A stretch of 64,000 bases of DNA, from the NCBI RefSeq assembly GCF_001956315.1, contig NZ_MOLY01000046.1, positions 248,001 to 312,000 on the forward strand. Reading direction: 5' to 3'. How positions within the stretch are numbered: position 1 is the stretch's first letter; each line of letters begins with the position of its first letter. The notes beneath the pieces are model-generated. The model saw nothing but the letters and a program-made list of their open reading frames with translations. It had not been told where the DNA came from and searched no databases. The position numbers were made by a program, and so were the translations under genes. Shown piece by piece: positions 26,745-35,714 of this stretch. This stretch comes from Sphingomonas montana (lineage in GTDB: Bacteria; Pseudomonadota; Alphaproteobacteria; Sphingomonadales; Sphingomonadaceae).

Positions 26745-27260
26745 TCAAGCGGCTTCTTTTTCCGCATAGGCGGCAAGCACGCGCGCGATCTGCGCGGCCG
26801 GCTCCTTGACGACGCGGGCGATCTTGGTCGCAGGTGCCTGCACCAGACCGATGATCTTCGCGCGCAGTTCGTCGAGCGACGGAAGCTCGGCAAGCGCCTT
26901 GACCCCATCGATGTCGAGCAGCGTCCCACCCATCACGGCGCCCACGATTTCCAACTTGTCGTTGGTCTTCGCGAACTCAACGATCACCTTGGCCGGGGCC
27001 ACGGGATCGGTGGATGTGCTGAGCGCCGTCGGGCCGACCAGCAGGTCGGACAGATCGGCATAGGGCGTGCCTTCAAGCGCGATGCGGGCAAGCTTGTTCT
27101 TGGAAACCCGGTAGCTGGCGCCCGCTTCGCGCATCCTGTTCCGCAGCACAGTGGACTGTGCGACGGTCAGACCAAGATTCTTGGTCACGACGACGACCTG
27201 GGTCGTGTCGAAGATGCTCTTCAGTTCGGCAACCAGTCCGGCCTTTTCAGCCCGATCCAT
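26745..27260 (-). CDS. rplJ: 50S ribosomal protein L10
   Basis: 171 residues starting MDRAEKAGLVAELKSIFD; the longer upstream frame is spurious. Conserved globular domain (VVVVTKNLGLTVAQSTVLRNRMREAGASYRVSKNKLARIAL) and C-terminal helix that anchors L7/L12 dimers (IARVVKEPAAQIARVLAAYAEKEAA). In many bacteria L10-L7/L12 binds its own leader RNA; a structured ~340-base leader lies upstream here. Confidence 0.97.
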   Translation of the reverse strand: MDRAEKAGLVAELKSIFDTTQVVVVTKNLGLTVAQSTVLRNRMREAGASYRVSKNKLARIALEGTPYADLSDLLVGPTALSTSTDPVAPAKVIVEFAKTNDKLEIVGAVMGGTLLDIDGVKALAELPSLDELRAKIIGLVQAPATKIARVVKEPAAQIARVLAAYAEKEAA

Positions 27261-27500
27261 AGTTACACTCCATTCACATGGGTCCCGAAACATCCGGGAC
27301 CCGGTTTGAACCACAGGACCGATACGCCGTCCTGCGGCTGTCCGTGGGGGGAGTGACTGGATCGGCACGGGGCCGATGGCAGACCCGCCTGCCGCGATGG
27401 CAGGACGGTAATACTCTTCCCCGTCTTGGCGGGAGATTAAGCAACCCGGAGGTCGCACCCGCTGTCTCGGACGGTACAGTCCCGAGTCCTTGACGGACCC
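27261..27500 (-). promoter_or_regulatory. Structured leader of rplJL, candidate L10 autoregulatory RNA
   Basis: The 345-bp gap between rplA and rplJ has no gene. On the minus strand it holds several GC hairpins, the last one with an 8-bp perfect stem (GGGTCCCG with CGGGACCC, 27280-27302) 20 bases before the L10 start, and another near CTCGG...CCGAG (about 27460-27485). An L10 leader occurs at this position in many bacteria. Assigned from position and folding by eye, not by a covariance model. Confidence 0.45.
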
Positions 27501-27510
27501 GGGAGGGAAA

Positions 27511-27563
27511 GGGGCTTCTACTTTTCTTTTCGCAGGATGCAAGAAAAGAGAAGAAGAAGCCCC
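27511..27563 (-). terminator. Long imperfect hairpin after rplA
   Basis: GGGGCTTCTACTTTTCTTTT and AAGAAAAGAGAAGAAGAAGCCCC can pair around a short loop, 43-95 bp beyond the rplA stop. It could attenuate or process the transcript between rplKA and rplJL. The A/T-rich stem is unusual for the genome. Confidence 0.45.
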
Positions 27564-27605
27564 TCTCCCCTCCCTCTCCCCCGAGGGGAAGAGGGAGAAG
27601 GCAGA

Positions 27606-28304
27606 TCAGACGCCGGCGATTTCGGCGACGTCGACCTTCACGCCCGGGCCCATGGTGGAGGAGACCGCCACCTTCTGGAGGTACTTGCCCTTGGCGCCGG
27701 TCGGCTTGGCCTTCACGATCGCATCGACGAACGCGTCGAAGTTGGCGCGCAGATCTTCGGCCGGGAACGATGCCTTGCCGATGCCGGAGTGGATGATCCC
27801 GGCCTTTTCGACGCGGAATTCGACCTGGCCGCCCTTGGCAGCCTTGACCGCTTCACCGACGTTCATGGTCACGGTGCCCAGCTTCGGGTTCGGCATCAGG
27901 CCCTTGGGACCAAGCACCTTACCGAGGCGGCCGACGAGACCCATCATGTCCGGCGTCGCGATGCAGCGATCGAAATCGATCGTGCCACCCTGAACCTGCT
28001 CAAGCAGATCCTCGGCACCGACGACTTCCGCGCCGGCAGCGCGGGCTTCGTCGGCCTTGGCGCCGCGGGCGAACACGCCGACGCGGACGTCCTTGCCGGT
28101 GCCCTTGGGCAGCGTCACCACGCCGCGGACCATCTGGTCGGCGTGACGCGGATCGACGCCGAGGTTCAGCGCGACTTCGATCGTCTCGTCGAACTTGGAC
28201 GTCGCGTTGGTGCGGGCCATCGCGATGGCCTCGTCAACGCCGTACAGCTTCAGGACGTCGACGGCCTGTGCCATCGCCTTGTTCTTCTTGCTCAGCTTGG
28301 CCAT
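27606..28304 (-). CDS. rplA: 50S ribosomal protein L1
   Basis: 232 residues. [15 protein letters not shown] start, [38 protein letters not shown], then [59 protein letters not shown]1 lies at the E-site stalk and in E. coli represses the rplKA transcript. It follows rplK after 4 bp. Confidence 0.98.
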   Translation of the reverse strand: MAKLSKKNKAMAQAVDVLKLYGVDEAIAMARTNATSKFDETIEVALNLGVDPRHADQMVRGVVTLPKGTGKDVRVGVFARGAKADEARAAGAEVVGAEDLLEQVQGGTIDFDRCIATPDMMGLVGRLGKVLGPKGLMPNPKLGTVTMNVGEAVKAAKGGQVEFRVEKAGIIHSGIGKASFPAEDLRANFDAFVDAIVKAKPTGAKGKYLQKVAVSSTMGPGVKVDVAEIAGV

Positions 28305-28308
28305 CGGA

Positions 28309-28740
28309 TCAGCCCTCCACCACTTCGAGGCCCATCGCGCGAGCGGAGCCTTCGATCGTCTTCGTTGCCGCGTCGATATCGTTCGCGTTCAGGTCCTTCA
28401 TCTTGGCCTGGGCGATTTCCGCGAGCTTGGAGCGCGCGATCGTCCCCGCACTGATCTTGCCCGGCTCCTTGGAACCCGACTTCAGATTGGCGGCCTTCTT
28501 GATGAGGTAAGACGCCGGGGGCGTCTTGGTCGCGAACGAGAAGCTGCGGTCGGCATAGACGGTGATGACGGTCGGGAGCGGGGTGCCCACTTCCTGGTCG
28601 CCGGTCGACGCGTTGAACGCCTTGCAGAATTCCATGATGTTCACGCCGCGCTGACCCAGCGCGGGGCCGATCGGCGGCGACGGGTTGGCCTTGCCGGCCG
28701 GAACCTGCAGCTTGATGTAACCGGTAATCTTCTTCGCCAT
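28309..28740 (-). CDS. rplK: 50S ribosomal protein L11
   Basis: 143 residues. [44 protein letters not shown] is diagnostic; the C-terminal RNA-binding domain contains [42 protein letters not shown]. It is part of the GTPase-associated centre. Coupled closely to rplA; nusG lies 151 bp upstream. Confidence 0.98.
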   Translation of the reverse strand: MAKKITGYIKLQVPAGKANPSPPIGPALGQRGVNIMEFCKAFNASTGDQEVGTPLPTVITVYADRSFSFATKTPPASYLIKKAANLKSGSKEPGKISAGTIARSKLAEIAQAKMKDLNANDIDAATKTIEGSARAMGLEVVEG

Positions 28741-28891
28741 GATGATCTCCTATGGCTTAGCGGTACATGCGGCAGGTTTGACGCTGCCTCCCGCGGACTG
28801 ATCCGGGTAGAACCCGGAAACCTGGAACAGGACGTTGCGTCCCGCTGAAACTATCTTGCGGAGTTGTCAAAGTTGCGGTGTTCGAAGCACC

Positions 28892-29431
28892 TTACTTTGC
28901 GCGTTCCACCTGTTCGAATTCGAGTTCGACCGGGGTGGCGCGACCGAAGATCGACACCGACACCTTGACGCGACCGCGGTCGAAATCGAGTTCCTCGACC
29001 AGACCGTTGAAGCTGGCGAACGGACCGTCGAGGACCTTCACCGAATCACCGATCTCGTAATCGACCTTCAGCTTGGCCTTCGGTGCGGCGACCGCGGCTT
29101 CTTCCTTGGTGTTCAGGATGCGGGCGGCTTCGGCTTCGCTGATCGGCTGGGGCTTGCCCGACGAGCCGAGGAAGCCGGTGACCTTCGCGGTGTTCTTGAC
29201 GAGGTGATAGACCTGGTCGCTCATGTCGAGCTTGGCCAGCACGTAGCCGGGGAAGAACTTGCGGTCCGACGTGACCTTTTTCCCGCGGCGGACCTCGGTG
29301 ATCTTCTCGGTCGGCACTTCGACCGATTCGACGAGATGTTCCAGCCCGAGCCGGGTCGCGTCGGCGAGGATCGCTTCGCGCACCTTGTTCTCGAAACCGG
29401 AATAGGCGTGGATGATGTACCAGCGGGACAT
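28892..29431 (-). CDS. nusG: Transcription termination/antitermination protein NusG
   Basis: 179 residues. NGN domain from MSRWYIIHAYSGFENKVREAILADATRLGLEHLVESVEVPTE, with KVTSDRKFFPGYVLAKLDMSDQVYHLVKNTAKVTGFLG. The C-terminal KOW domain is YEIGDSVKVLDGPFASFNGLVEELDFDRGRVKVSVSIFGRATPVELEFEQVE. It links RNA polymerase with Rho or the ribosome. Starts 8 bp after secE. Confidence 0.98.
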   Translation of the reverse strand: MSRWYIIHAYSGFENKVREAILADATRLGLEHLVESVEVPTEKITEVRRGKKVTSDRKFFPGYVLAKLDMSDQVYHLVKNTAKVTGFLGSSGKPQPISEAEAARILNTKEEAAVAAPKAKLKVDYEIGDSVKVLDGPFASFNGLVEELDFDRGRVKVSVSIFGRATPVELEFEQVERAK

Positions 29432-29439
29432 GCTCTACC

Positions 29440-29643
29440 TTAACCCTTGCTCGCCAGCGACAGCAGGAACTGCACGATCTGGCTGAAGATCGCATCGACG
29501 CCGAAGAAGAACAGGCCGAGCGTCAGCGTCATGATGACCACCATGATGGCGGTCGTGACGGTTTCCTTGCGGGACGGCCACACCACCTTGGCGGTTTCGG
29601 CGCGGACCTGCCGGATGAATTCGCCGGGATTAACCTTGGCCAT
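29440..29643 (-). CDS. secE: Preprotein translocase subunit SecE
   Basis: 67 residues from MAKVNPGEFIRQVRAETAKVVWPSRKETVTT; the 12-codon upstream extension is spurious. Amphipathic helix with the conserved VxWPSRxE followed by one membrane helix (IMVVIMTLTLGLFFFGVDAIF). It is an essential clamp of the SecYEG channel. It lies between tRNA-Trp and nusG, the conserved bacterial order. Confidence 0.96.
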   Translation of the reverse strand: MAKVNPGEFIRQVRAETAKVVWPSRKETVTTAIMVVIMTLTLGLFFFGVDAIFSQIVQFLLSLASKG

Positions 29644-29762
29644 GTCCAACCTTCGCGAAACGACGATAACGAGGCACACGCACCCTTTCGGACCCTATCA
29701 GGCCCCGAAGGTGCGCCCGCCTCGTCTTCATTCTTACCGACCCGAACATCCACCCGGTGGGG

Positions 29763-29838
29763 TGGCAGGAGTAGGGGGACTCGAACCCACGGCCCTCGGT
29801 TTTGGAGACCGATGCTCTACCAACTGAGCTATACTCCT
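29763..29838 (-). tRNA. tRNA-Trp (CCA anticodon)
   Basis: 76-base cloverleaf on the minus strand: acceptor AGGAGTA pairs with TACTCCT; D arm AGCTCAGTTGGTAGAGC; anticodon stem TCGGT/ACCGA with loop CTCCAAA, anticodon CCA; T arm GGGTTCGAGTCCC; discriminator G and encoded CCA. It sits directly upstream of secE, as in many proteobacteria, and may be processed from the same transcript. Confidence 0.97.
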
Positions 29839-29901
29839 CCGGGTCGGAAGAAGGGCGTGCTTAGCGGGCGCTGCGCCCGAGTGCAAGCATGGCGTGACGG
29901 T

Positions 29902-32262
29902 TCACGCGACCGAACGGCGCGCGTCGGCCGGCGATATGATCGCACAGCGCGTCACGAGCCCGCGTGCGTCGTCCGCCGCCATCGGCGAACCGGCGAAATG
30001 CCCCTGGATCCGGTCGAGCCCGAGCGCCCGCATCCGGGTGAGGTCCGCATGGCTTTCCGCTCCCTCCGCCACGGTGGCGACGCCAAGCGCGTCGGCCATG
30101 GCGACGCCGGCCCGCACGATCGCGAGGCTTTCCCGGCTGCCGTCCGCCGCGCCGCGCACGAACCGGGTGTCGATCTTGATCGCGGAGAAGCGGCCGTACC
30201 GGATGTGGTCGAGTGCGGTGTAGCCGACCCCGAAATCATCGAGCGCCAGCCGGACGCCGAGCGACTGGACCGCATCCAGCACCGCGACGATCGCCGGATC
30301 TTCCTTCAGGAAGAAGGATTCGGACACTTCCAGTTCGAGCCGGTGCGCTTCCAGTCCGGCATGCGACAGCGCGGACAGCACGGTCGATGCGAACTGGCGA
30401 TCGTGGAGCTGCGCCAGCGCCAGATTGACCGACAGCCGGATATCGTCGGGCCAGGACGCCGCTTCGAGGCAGGCGGTGCGCAGGACCCATTCGCCGATCC
30501 GCCCGGCCAGCCGCGCCTCCTCCGCCACAGGCAGGAAGTCGACGGGTGGCACGTCGCCCAGCGTCGGATGGTTCCAGCGGATCAGCGCCTCGAAACTTTC
30601 GATGACCCCGGTCGCGGTGGATACGACGGGTTGGTAGACGAGCCGGAACTGGTCGCCGCCCTCGATCGCCTCGCGCAGCGCGGTTTCCATCGCACGGCGG
30701 CGTTCGGCCTGGATCAGCAGCGAGGGATCGTAGCGCCGCAGCGTGCCGCGGCCGTCGTCCTTTGCCCGGTACAGTGCGAGATCGGCATTGCGGACGAGCG
30801 TTTCGACCGAGCGTCCGTCCCGCGGGGCGAGGCCCGAGCCGATGCTGGCCCCGATCCGGATGACGTTGCCGTCGATTTCGAACGGCGTGCCGAGTGCGGC
30901 GATCACGTTGCCGCCCATCCGTTCGATCGCGCCGGGCGTGACGCGCGCGATGAGGATCGCGAATTCGTCGCCCCCCAGGCGACCGCAGATATCGTCATCG
31001 GCGATCAGGCCGCGCAGCCGTTCCGCGACCAGTTTCAGCAGCCGATCGCCGATCGGATGACCCAATGTGTCGTTGACCGGCTTGAACTTGTCGAGATCGA
31101 TCAGCAGCAGCGCGCAGGGTTGCCGATCGCCGAGGGCACGACCGATGCTGGCCCGCAACGAATCCATGAATTCCCGCCGATTGGGCAGACCGGTCAATGC
31201 GTCGAAGCGCGCCAGCCGATCGATCTTTTCCGCCGACCGGCGTTGTTCGGTAATGTCGGACCCGACGCCGCGATAACCGAGAAAGGCACCGTCGCCGTCG
31301 AACCGCGGGGCGGCGGACAGGCTCCAGGAGCGGACCTCGCCGCCGATCGTAATTTCGAACACAAGGTCGGAGAAGCGTTCACGGCCGTTCATCGTCTGGA
31401 CGAGGTGGCGCAGCGCGCTGGTGCCGTCGGTGCCGCCGGTGCCGCGGCCCGGATTGTCGGACAGCAGGCGGAGCAGCGGCACCCCTTCAAGCTCGGTCGG
31501 TTCACAGCCGGCGGCATGCGCGAAACGCGCCGATACCGACACCAGCCGCTTGGCGCTGTCGACCTGCCACAGCCAGTCGGCACCGCTGTCTTCCGCTTCG
31601 CGCAGCAGCAGCCGGACGACCTCGCTCTTGTCCTCCAGCGCCTGATCCGCCCAGTGGCGGGCGATGAAGGCGCGCGCGGTGCCCAGGCCGCTTGCCGCCA
31701 GCAGCGCCGCGTAGAAGGGCGGCAGCAACGCCAGCGACGGCGACCCGGTGCGGGCGAGCATGATCGACAGGCCGATCGATGCGGGCGCCAGATACAACAG
31801 CAAAATCGCCGGGACCGAGCCGGTGGTGAGTGCGGCAAGCGCCATCAGCGCGCAGGACAGCAGGCAGGCGGCCAGTTGCTGGTCCGTGCCGCCGCCGATC
31901 GCGAAGACGGCGGGCGGCAGTGCCCATAGCAGGCCGAGCCCGATACTGCGGCTGCCGTGGCGAAGCAGACCGTCCGGGGCGCCCGCACGGCCGGACGGCG
32001 CGCGCAGGGCAGCCGACCCGAGCAGGACGACGTTCGCGGCCAGCCAGCCGAGCAGGTGCAGACGCGGAACCGACGTGGCGAACAGCACCGCGGCAAGCAG
32101 TGCCGCGGCACCGAAGGCAAGCGATGTCATCGGCAGGGCGCCAGTGAGTTCGGCATATTGCGCCGCCCGGACCTGCCGCCAGTTCGGCAGATCGGGATCC
32201 GCGAATCCGACGATGACGCGCCAGGATCGGGCAGCGGGGGGAATGGTGTGCGGGTCGGTCAT
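29902..32262 (-). CDS. Membrane-anchored PAS-GGDEF-EAL protein (cyclic-di-GMP metabolism)
   Basis: 786 residues. The N-terminal region (about 46-195) has five or six hydrophobic helices forming a membrane sensor, then a PAS domain with PAC tail (about 225-338, FLGYRGVGSDITEQRR). GGDEF domain about 345-510 with intact GGDEF at 430-434 (CGRLGGDEFAI); no RxxD inhibitory motif stands out. EAL domain about 525-770 with EAL at 558-560, DDFGVGYTAL and QGHFAGSPM. Diguanylate cyclase and phosphodiesterase motifs are both present; the net activity cannot be told from sequence. Signal unknown. Confidence 0.94.
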   Translation of the reverse strand: MTDPHTIPPAARSWRVIVGFADPDLPNWRQVRAAQYAELTGALPMTSLAFGAAALLAAVLFATSVPRLHLLGWLAANVVLLGSAALRAPSGRAGAPDGLLRHGSRSIGLGLLWALPPAVFAIGGGTDQQLAACLLSCALMALAALTTGSVPAILLLYLAPASIGLSIMLARTGSPSLALLPPFYAALLAASGLGTARAFIARHWADQALEDKSEVVRLLLREAEDSGADWLWQVDSAKRLVSVSARFAHAAGCEPTELEGVPLLRLLSDNPGRGTGGTDGTSALRHLVQTMNGRERFSDLVFEITIGGEVRSWSLSAAPRFDGDGAFLGYRGVGSDITEQRRSAEKIDRLARFDALTGLPNRREFMDSLRASIGRALGDRQPCALLLIDLDKFKPVNDTLGHPIGDRLLKLVAERLRGLIADDDICGRLGGDEFAILIARVTPGAIERMGGNVIAALGTPFEIDGNVIRIGASIGSGLAPRDGRSVETLVRNADLALYRAKDDGRGTLRRYDPSLLIQAERRRAMETALREAIEGGDQFRLVYQPVVSTATGVIESFEALIRWNHPTLGDVPPVDFLPVAEEARLAGRIGEWVLRTACLEAASWPDDIRLSVNLALAQLHDRQFASTVLSALSHAGLEAHRLELEVSESFFLKEDPAIVAVLDAVQSLGVRLALDDFGVGYTALDHIRYGRFSAIKIDTRFVRGAADGSRESLAIVRAGVAMADALGVATVAEGAESHADLTRMRALGLDRIQGHFAGSPMAADDARGLVTRCAIISPADARRSVA

Positions 32263-32368
32263 ATCCGGACCGGTATGGCGGCTGTTCGTTTATGATCGGT
32301 AAGTGAAAATCCAAAGTTTTCGAACGCTTCCCGACAGAAACGAAATGCCGCCGCGCGGTCCGATCCGG

Positions 32369-34126
32369 TCAGGCGGCGACCGCATAGGGCTGGATCTCGC
32401 CCGACAGATACAGGTTGCGGGCCTTCGCGCGGCTGAGCTTTCCCGAACTGGTGCGTGGCAGGGTCTTGGGCGGAACGAGTTCGATGACGCAGTTCATGCC
32501 GGTGATGGCGCGGACGCGGTCGCGGATCTCCTCGCGCAGGCGGGCACGTTCGCTGTTGTCGGACGTGCGGCACTGGACCAGCACGGCCGGCGTCTCCTCG
32601 CCACCCGGCGTCGTGATGGCAAAGGCGGCGATGTCGCCGGCCTTGAAGCCCGGCAGCTGTTCCACCGCCCATTCGATATCCTGCGGCCAGTGATTCTTGC
32701 CGTTGATGATGATCATGTCCTTGGCCCGGCCCACGATGTAGACGTAGCCGTCCGACAGGTAGCCCATGTCGCCGGTGTCGAGCCAGCCATCGACCAGACA
32801 GGCGGACGTGGCCTCGGGATCGCGGAAATAGCTGTGCATGACCGATGCGCCGCGACACCAGACCTTGCCGATCGCGCGGTCGGGCAACGATGCGCCGTCC
32901 TCTTCGCGGATCTGGATCTCCATTCCGCGTGCCGGGCGGCCGCAATTGACGATCGCACGGTAGCGTTGCGGCCGGTCGCACGCGGCGTCGCCCCCGGACA
33001 GCTCGGTTTCCTCGACCAGTTCGACCACGATGCCTTCGCCCGGCGGCATGATCGACACGGCCAGCGTCGCCTCCGCCAGCCCGTAGGACGGCAGGAAGGC
33101 GGAGGCCTGGAACCCGGCATCGGCGAACGCATCGACGAAGCTCTGCATCACGTCCGGGCGGATCATGTCGGCGCCGTTGCCCGCCACGCGCCAGCGCGAC
33201 AGATCGAACCGGTCCGACGCGCGCGTCTGGCTGGACATGCGGCGTGCGCAGATGTCGTAGCCGAAGGTGGGCGAATAGCTGAGCGTCGTACCGGGGTTGC
33301 GGCTGATGAGGTCGAGCCACGCCAGCGGGCGGCGGGCGAAATCCTCGGTCTTCAGATAGTCGGCAGAAACCTGGTTGGCGACCGGCGACAGCAGGCAGCC
33401 GACCAGACCCATGTCGTGATACCAGGGCAGCCACGACACGCAGCGGTCGCCGGTGCGCACCTCCATGCCGATCGAATGGGCGGCCAGGTTGCTGAGCAGC
33501 GCTTCGTGCGTGACGGCGACGCCGTGCGGGAAGCGGGTCGATCCGCTGCTATATTGCAGATAGGCGATGTCGGCAGGGTCGGCCACCGGGAAGATGATGT
33601 CCGACGGCGCATCGCGCGTGGCGAACGCTTCCCACGACAGGCCTTCGACGCCGCAGCGATCGGCGGCTGCGGCAGCCATCGTCGCCAGTTCGGCGGGGTA
33701 GAACAGCATGCGCGGATCGGAACTACCGAGCTGGACCGCAAGCTGATCAATGTAGCTGTCACGCCCGCCGAAGGAGGTGGGAAGGGGAAGCGGGACCGGC
33801 CATGCGCCGGCGATCACCGTGCCGAAGAACAATGCCGCGAAATCCGGACCGGTTTCGGCGAGCATCGCGATGCGGTCGCCCGGCGCGACGCCGGCCGCGA
33901 TCAGCCGGCGGGCGACATCCTGCGCATCGGCGCGCAGTTCGGCATAGGGATAGGCGCGTGTCAGTTGCCCGCGCGGATCGTGGAAGTTCAGCCCGCAGGT
34001 GCCGGCCGCCGCATAGTCGAGCGCATCGCCGAGGGTTGCGAAATCCGCGAACCGGCGCACCCGGCCACCGTCGCTGGGCGTAGCGTCGCGCGCGTCCTTC
34101 GCCATGTCCGCAACCTTGTCGAGCAC
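32369..34126 (-). CDS. Fatty acyl-AMP ligase (FAAL-type AMP-binding enzyme)
   Basis: 585 residues from GTG 34126 (VLDKVADMAKD); ATG 34105 is an equally plausible start. Adenylate-forming fold with core motifs YLQYSSGSTRFPHGVAVTH (A3-like P-loop), SWLPWYHDMGLVG, FLPSYGLAEATLAVS, LDTGDMGYLSDGYVYIVGRAKD (A7/A8), and the C-terminal Lys in LPRTSSGKLSRAKAR. The FLPSYGLAE and insertion pattern resemble FadD32/FAAL enzymes that pass acyl-AMP to carrier proteins rather than CoA. No acyl carrier protein or synthase is adjacent, so the lipid product is unknown. Confidence 0.88.
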   Translation of the reverse strand: MLDKVADMAKDARDATPSDGGRVRRFADFATLGDALDYAAAGTCGLNFHDPRGQLTRAYPYAELRADAQDVARRLIAAGVAPGDRIAMLAETGPDFAALFFGTVIAGAWPVPLPLPTSFGGRDSYIDQLAVQLGSSDPRMLFYPAELATMAAAAADRCGVEGLSWEAFATRDAPSDIIFPVADPADIAYLQYSSGSTRFPHGVAVTHEALLSNLAAHSIGMEVRTGDRCVSWLPWYHDMGLVGCLLSPVANQVSADYLKTEDFARRPLAWLDLISRNPGTTLSYSPTFGYDICARRMSSQTRASDRFDLSRWRVAGNGADMIRPDVMQSFVDAFADAGFQASAFLPSYGLAEATLAVSIMPPGEGIVVELVEETELSGGDAACDRPQRYRAIVNCGRPARGMEIQIREEDGASLPDRAIGKVWCRGASVMHSYFRDPEATSACLVDGWLDTGDMGYLSDGYVYIVGRAKDMIIINGKNHWPQDIEWAVEQLPGFKAGDIAAFAITTPGGEETPAVLVQCRTSDNSERARLREEIRDRVRAITGMNCVIELVPPKTLPRTSSGKLSRAKARNLYLSGEIQPYAVAA

Positions 34127-34227
34127 TCAGTCCAGCTCCCGTCCCCGTCACCGCCGCGCACACCGTCTGGCGCGGTCGGTTCCAATTTGCATAAAGTCGT
34201 CGGGCACGTTCAAATTCCGACCCGACT

Positions 34228-34908
34228 GTGGCACAAACATGGCGCGTGGCACGACATTCATCAAACCGCAACCCGGACAGGGTCCGCCCGCCGCTGGACC
34301 GCGAAGCCCTGGAGCGACTCGCACTGCACTATCTGGGGCGGTATGCGACGACCCGCGCGAAGCTGGCCGCCTATCTGAACCGCAAGCTGGACGAGCGCGG
34401 CTGGGCGGAGGCGGGGACCGGGATGGACGGCGCGCCGGGTGCGCCGCGGCCGGTCGACGCGATCGTCGCGCAGATGGCAGAGCTGGGCTATGTCGACGAT
34501 CGGGTATTTGCCGAGATGCGCAGCGCGGCGCTGGGCCGACGGGGGTATGGGCGGCGGCGGCAGGTCGATGCGTTGCGGGCAGCAGGCGTGGGCGACGAGG
34601 ACCGCGACGCCGCGCTGGCGGCGGCGGACCAGGACGGTGGCGCTGGCGGTGGCAGTTTTGGCGTCGGTTTTCGTGACGATCATGACGACCGTGACGACCA
34701 TGATCGCGAGGAGGAGGGGCGCACGAGCCGCGACCATGCCGCCGCGCTGGCGTTCGCGCGGCGCAAGCGAATCGGTCCGTTCGCCACCGGGCCGACCGAC
34801 CCGGACGTACGACGCAAAGCGCTGGCGGCGATGATGCGGGCGGGGCATGATTATGGCCTGGCGCGCCGGATGATCGATTGCGCGCCCGGCGAAGTGCCCG
34901 AGATTTAG
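34228..34908 (+). CDS. recX: Regulatory protein RecX family, with Asp/Gly-rich insertion
   Basis: 226 residues from GTG 34228. RecX helical repeats are visible: LDREALERLALHYLGRYATTRAKLAAYLNRKLDERGW, VDAIVAQMAELGYVDDRVFAEMRSAALGRRGYGRRR, and a C-terminal repeat DVRRKALAAMMRAGHDYGLARRMID. RecX caps RecA filaments. Residues about 134-167 are a low-complexity Gly then Asp/His/Arg/Glu stretch, making it longer than most RecX. It is not next to recA or lexA. Divergent from the FAAL gene. Confidence 0.82.
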   Translation: MAQTWRVARHSSNRNPDRVRPPLDREALERLALHYLGRYATTRAKLAAYLNRKLDERGWAEAGTGMDGAPGAPRPVDAIVAQMAELGYVDDRVFAEMRSAALGRRGYGRRRQVDALRAAGVGDEDRDAALAAADQDGGAGGGSFGVGFRDDHDDRDDHDREEEGRTSRDHAAALAFARRKRIGPFATGPTDPDVRRKALAAMMRAGHDYGLARRMIDCAPGEVPEI

Positions 34909-35011
34909 GTCGTGCGCCGCGGGACGCTTGCATCCGCGCGGCTTTCATGGTGCGTTCGGTACAGCTGCGGGCCGGGGGCTGTCCGTCGCGGGTAAACGGG
35001 GCGTGCAAGCG

Positions 35012-35632
35012 ATGGGGGGCGACACCATGATGCCGGCCGAGGGCGCGGCCGGGGCAGGCATGCCGGCCGATATGCTTGCGCCGGGCGATATCGCCGGCGC
35101 GCTGGATCTGGCCGACATGGCCGCGGACGAATCGGCGATATCCGGCGTCGTGAAATGGTTCGACATGACGCGCGGGTTCGGTTTCATGGTGGGCGACGAC
35201 GGGGCGGGCGACGTGCTGCTGCATTTTTCGGTGTTGCGCGACCATGGCCGCCGCACCCTGCCCGAAGGGACGCGGGTTGCGTGCATCGCGTCACGCCGCG
35301 AACGCGGCCTGCAGGCGCGGCGCGTGCTGACGATCGACATGAGCTGCGCCACCGGTCCCGACGCGGACATGATCGCGCAGCGCCAGCGGATGCGGACCGA
35401 CCCGACCCATCTGGAGGCGGAGGCCAGCCCGTTCGAACCGGTGACGATCAAGTGGTTCAACCGGCTCAAAGGCTATGGCTTCGTCCTGCGCGACGGGGAC
35501 ATGAGCGACGTGTTCCTGCATATGGAAGTCGTGCGGCGCGCGGGTTTCGACCAGCTGATGCCGGACCAGCGGCTGCGGGCCCGGATCGCGACGGGGCCGA
35601 AGGGGCCGGTGGCGGTGGTACTGGCCGAGTAG
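35012..35632 (+). CDS. Twin cold-shock-domain protein
   Basis: 206 residues from MGGDTMM; an upstream TTG extension is less likely. A Met/Ala/Gly/Asp-rich leader (1-40) precedes CSD1 (about 43-108: SGVVKWFDMTRGFGFMV, VLLHFSVL) and CSD2 (about 143-206: VTIKWFNRLKGYGFVLR, VFLHMEVV). Both keep RNP1 and RNP2 aromatic RNA-binding residues. The linker 110-140 is hydrophilic. Double-CSD proteins are common in alphaproteobacteria and bind single-stranded nucleic acid in stress or stationary phase. Specific target unknown. Confidence 0.88.
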   Translation: MGGDTMMPAEGAAGAGMPADMLAPGDIAGALDLADMAADESAISGVVKWFDMTRGFGFMVGDDGAGDVLLHFSVLRDHGRRTLPEGTRVACIASRRERGLQARRVLTIDMSCATGPDADMIAQRQRMRTDPTHLEAEASPFEPVTIKWFNRLKGYGFVLRDGDMSDVFLHMEVVRRAGFDQLMPDQRLRARIATGPKGPVAVVLAE

Positions 35633-35714
35633 GCGCACCCGATCCGGGGGGGGGGTCGGTCGGGCAGGCTCTGCGCCATTGCAGGGCGCGGGCATCGCGG
35701 CTAAGCCGCCAGAC

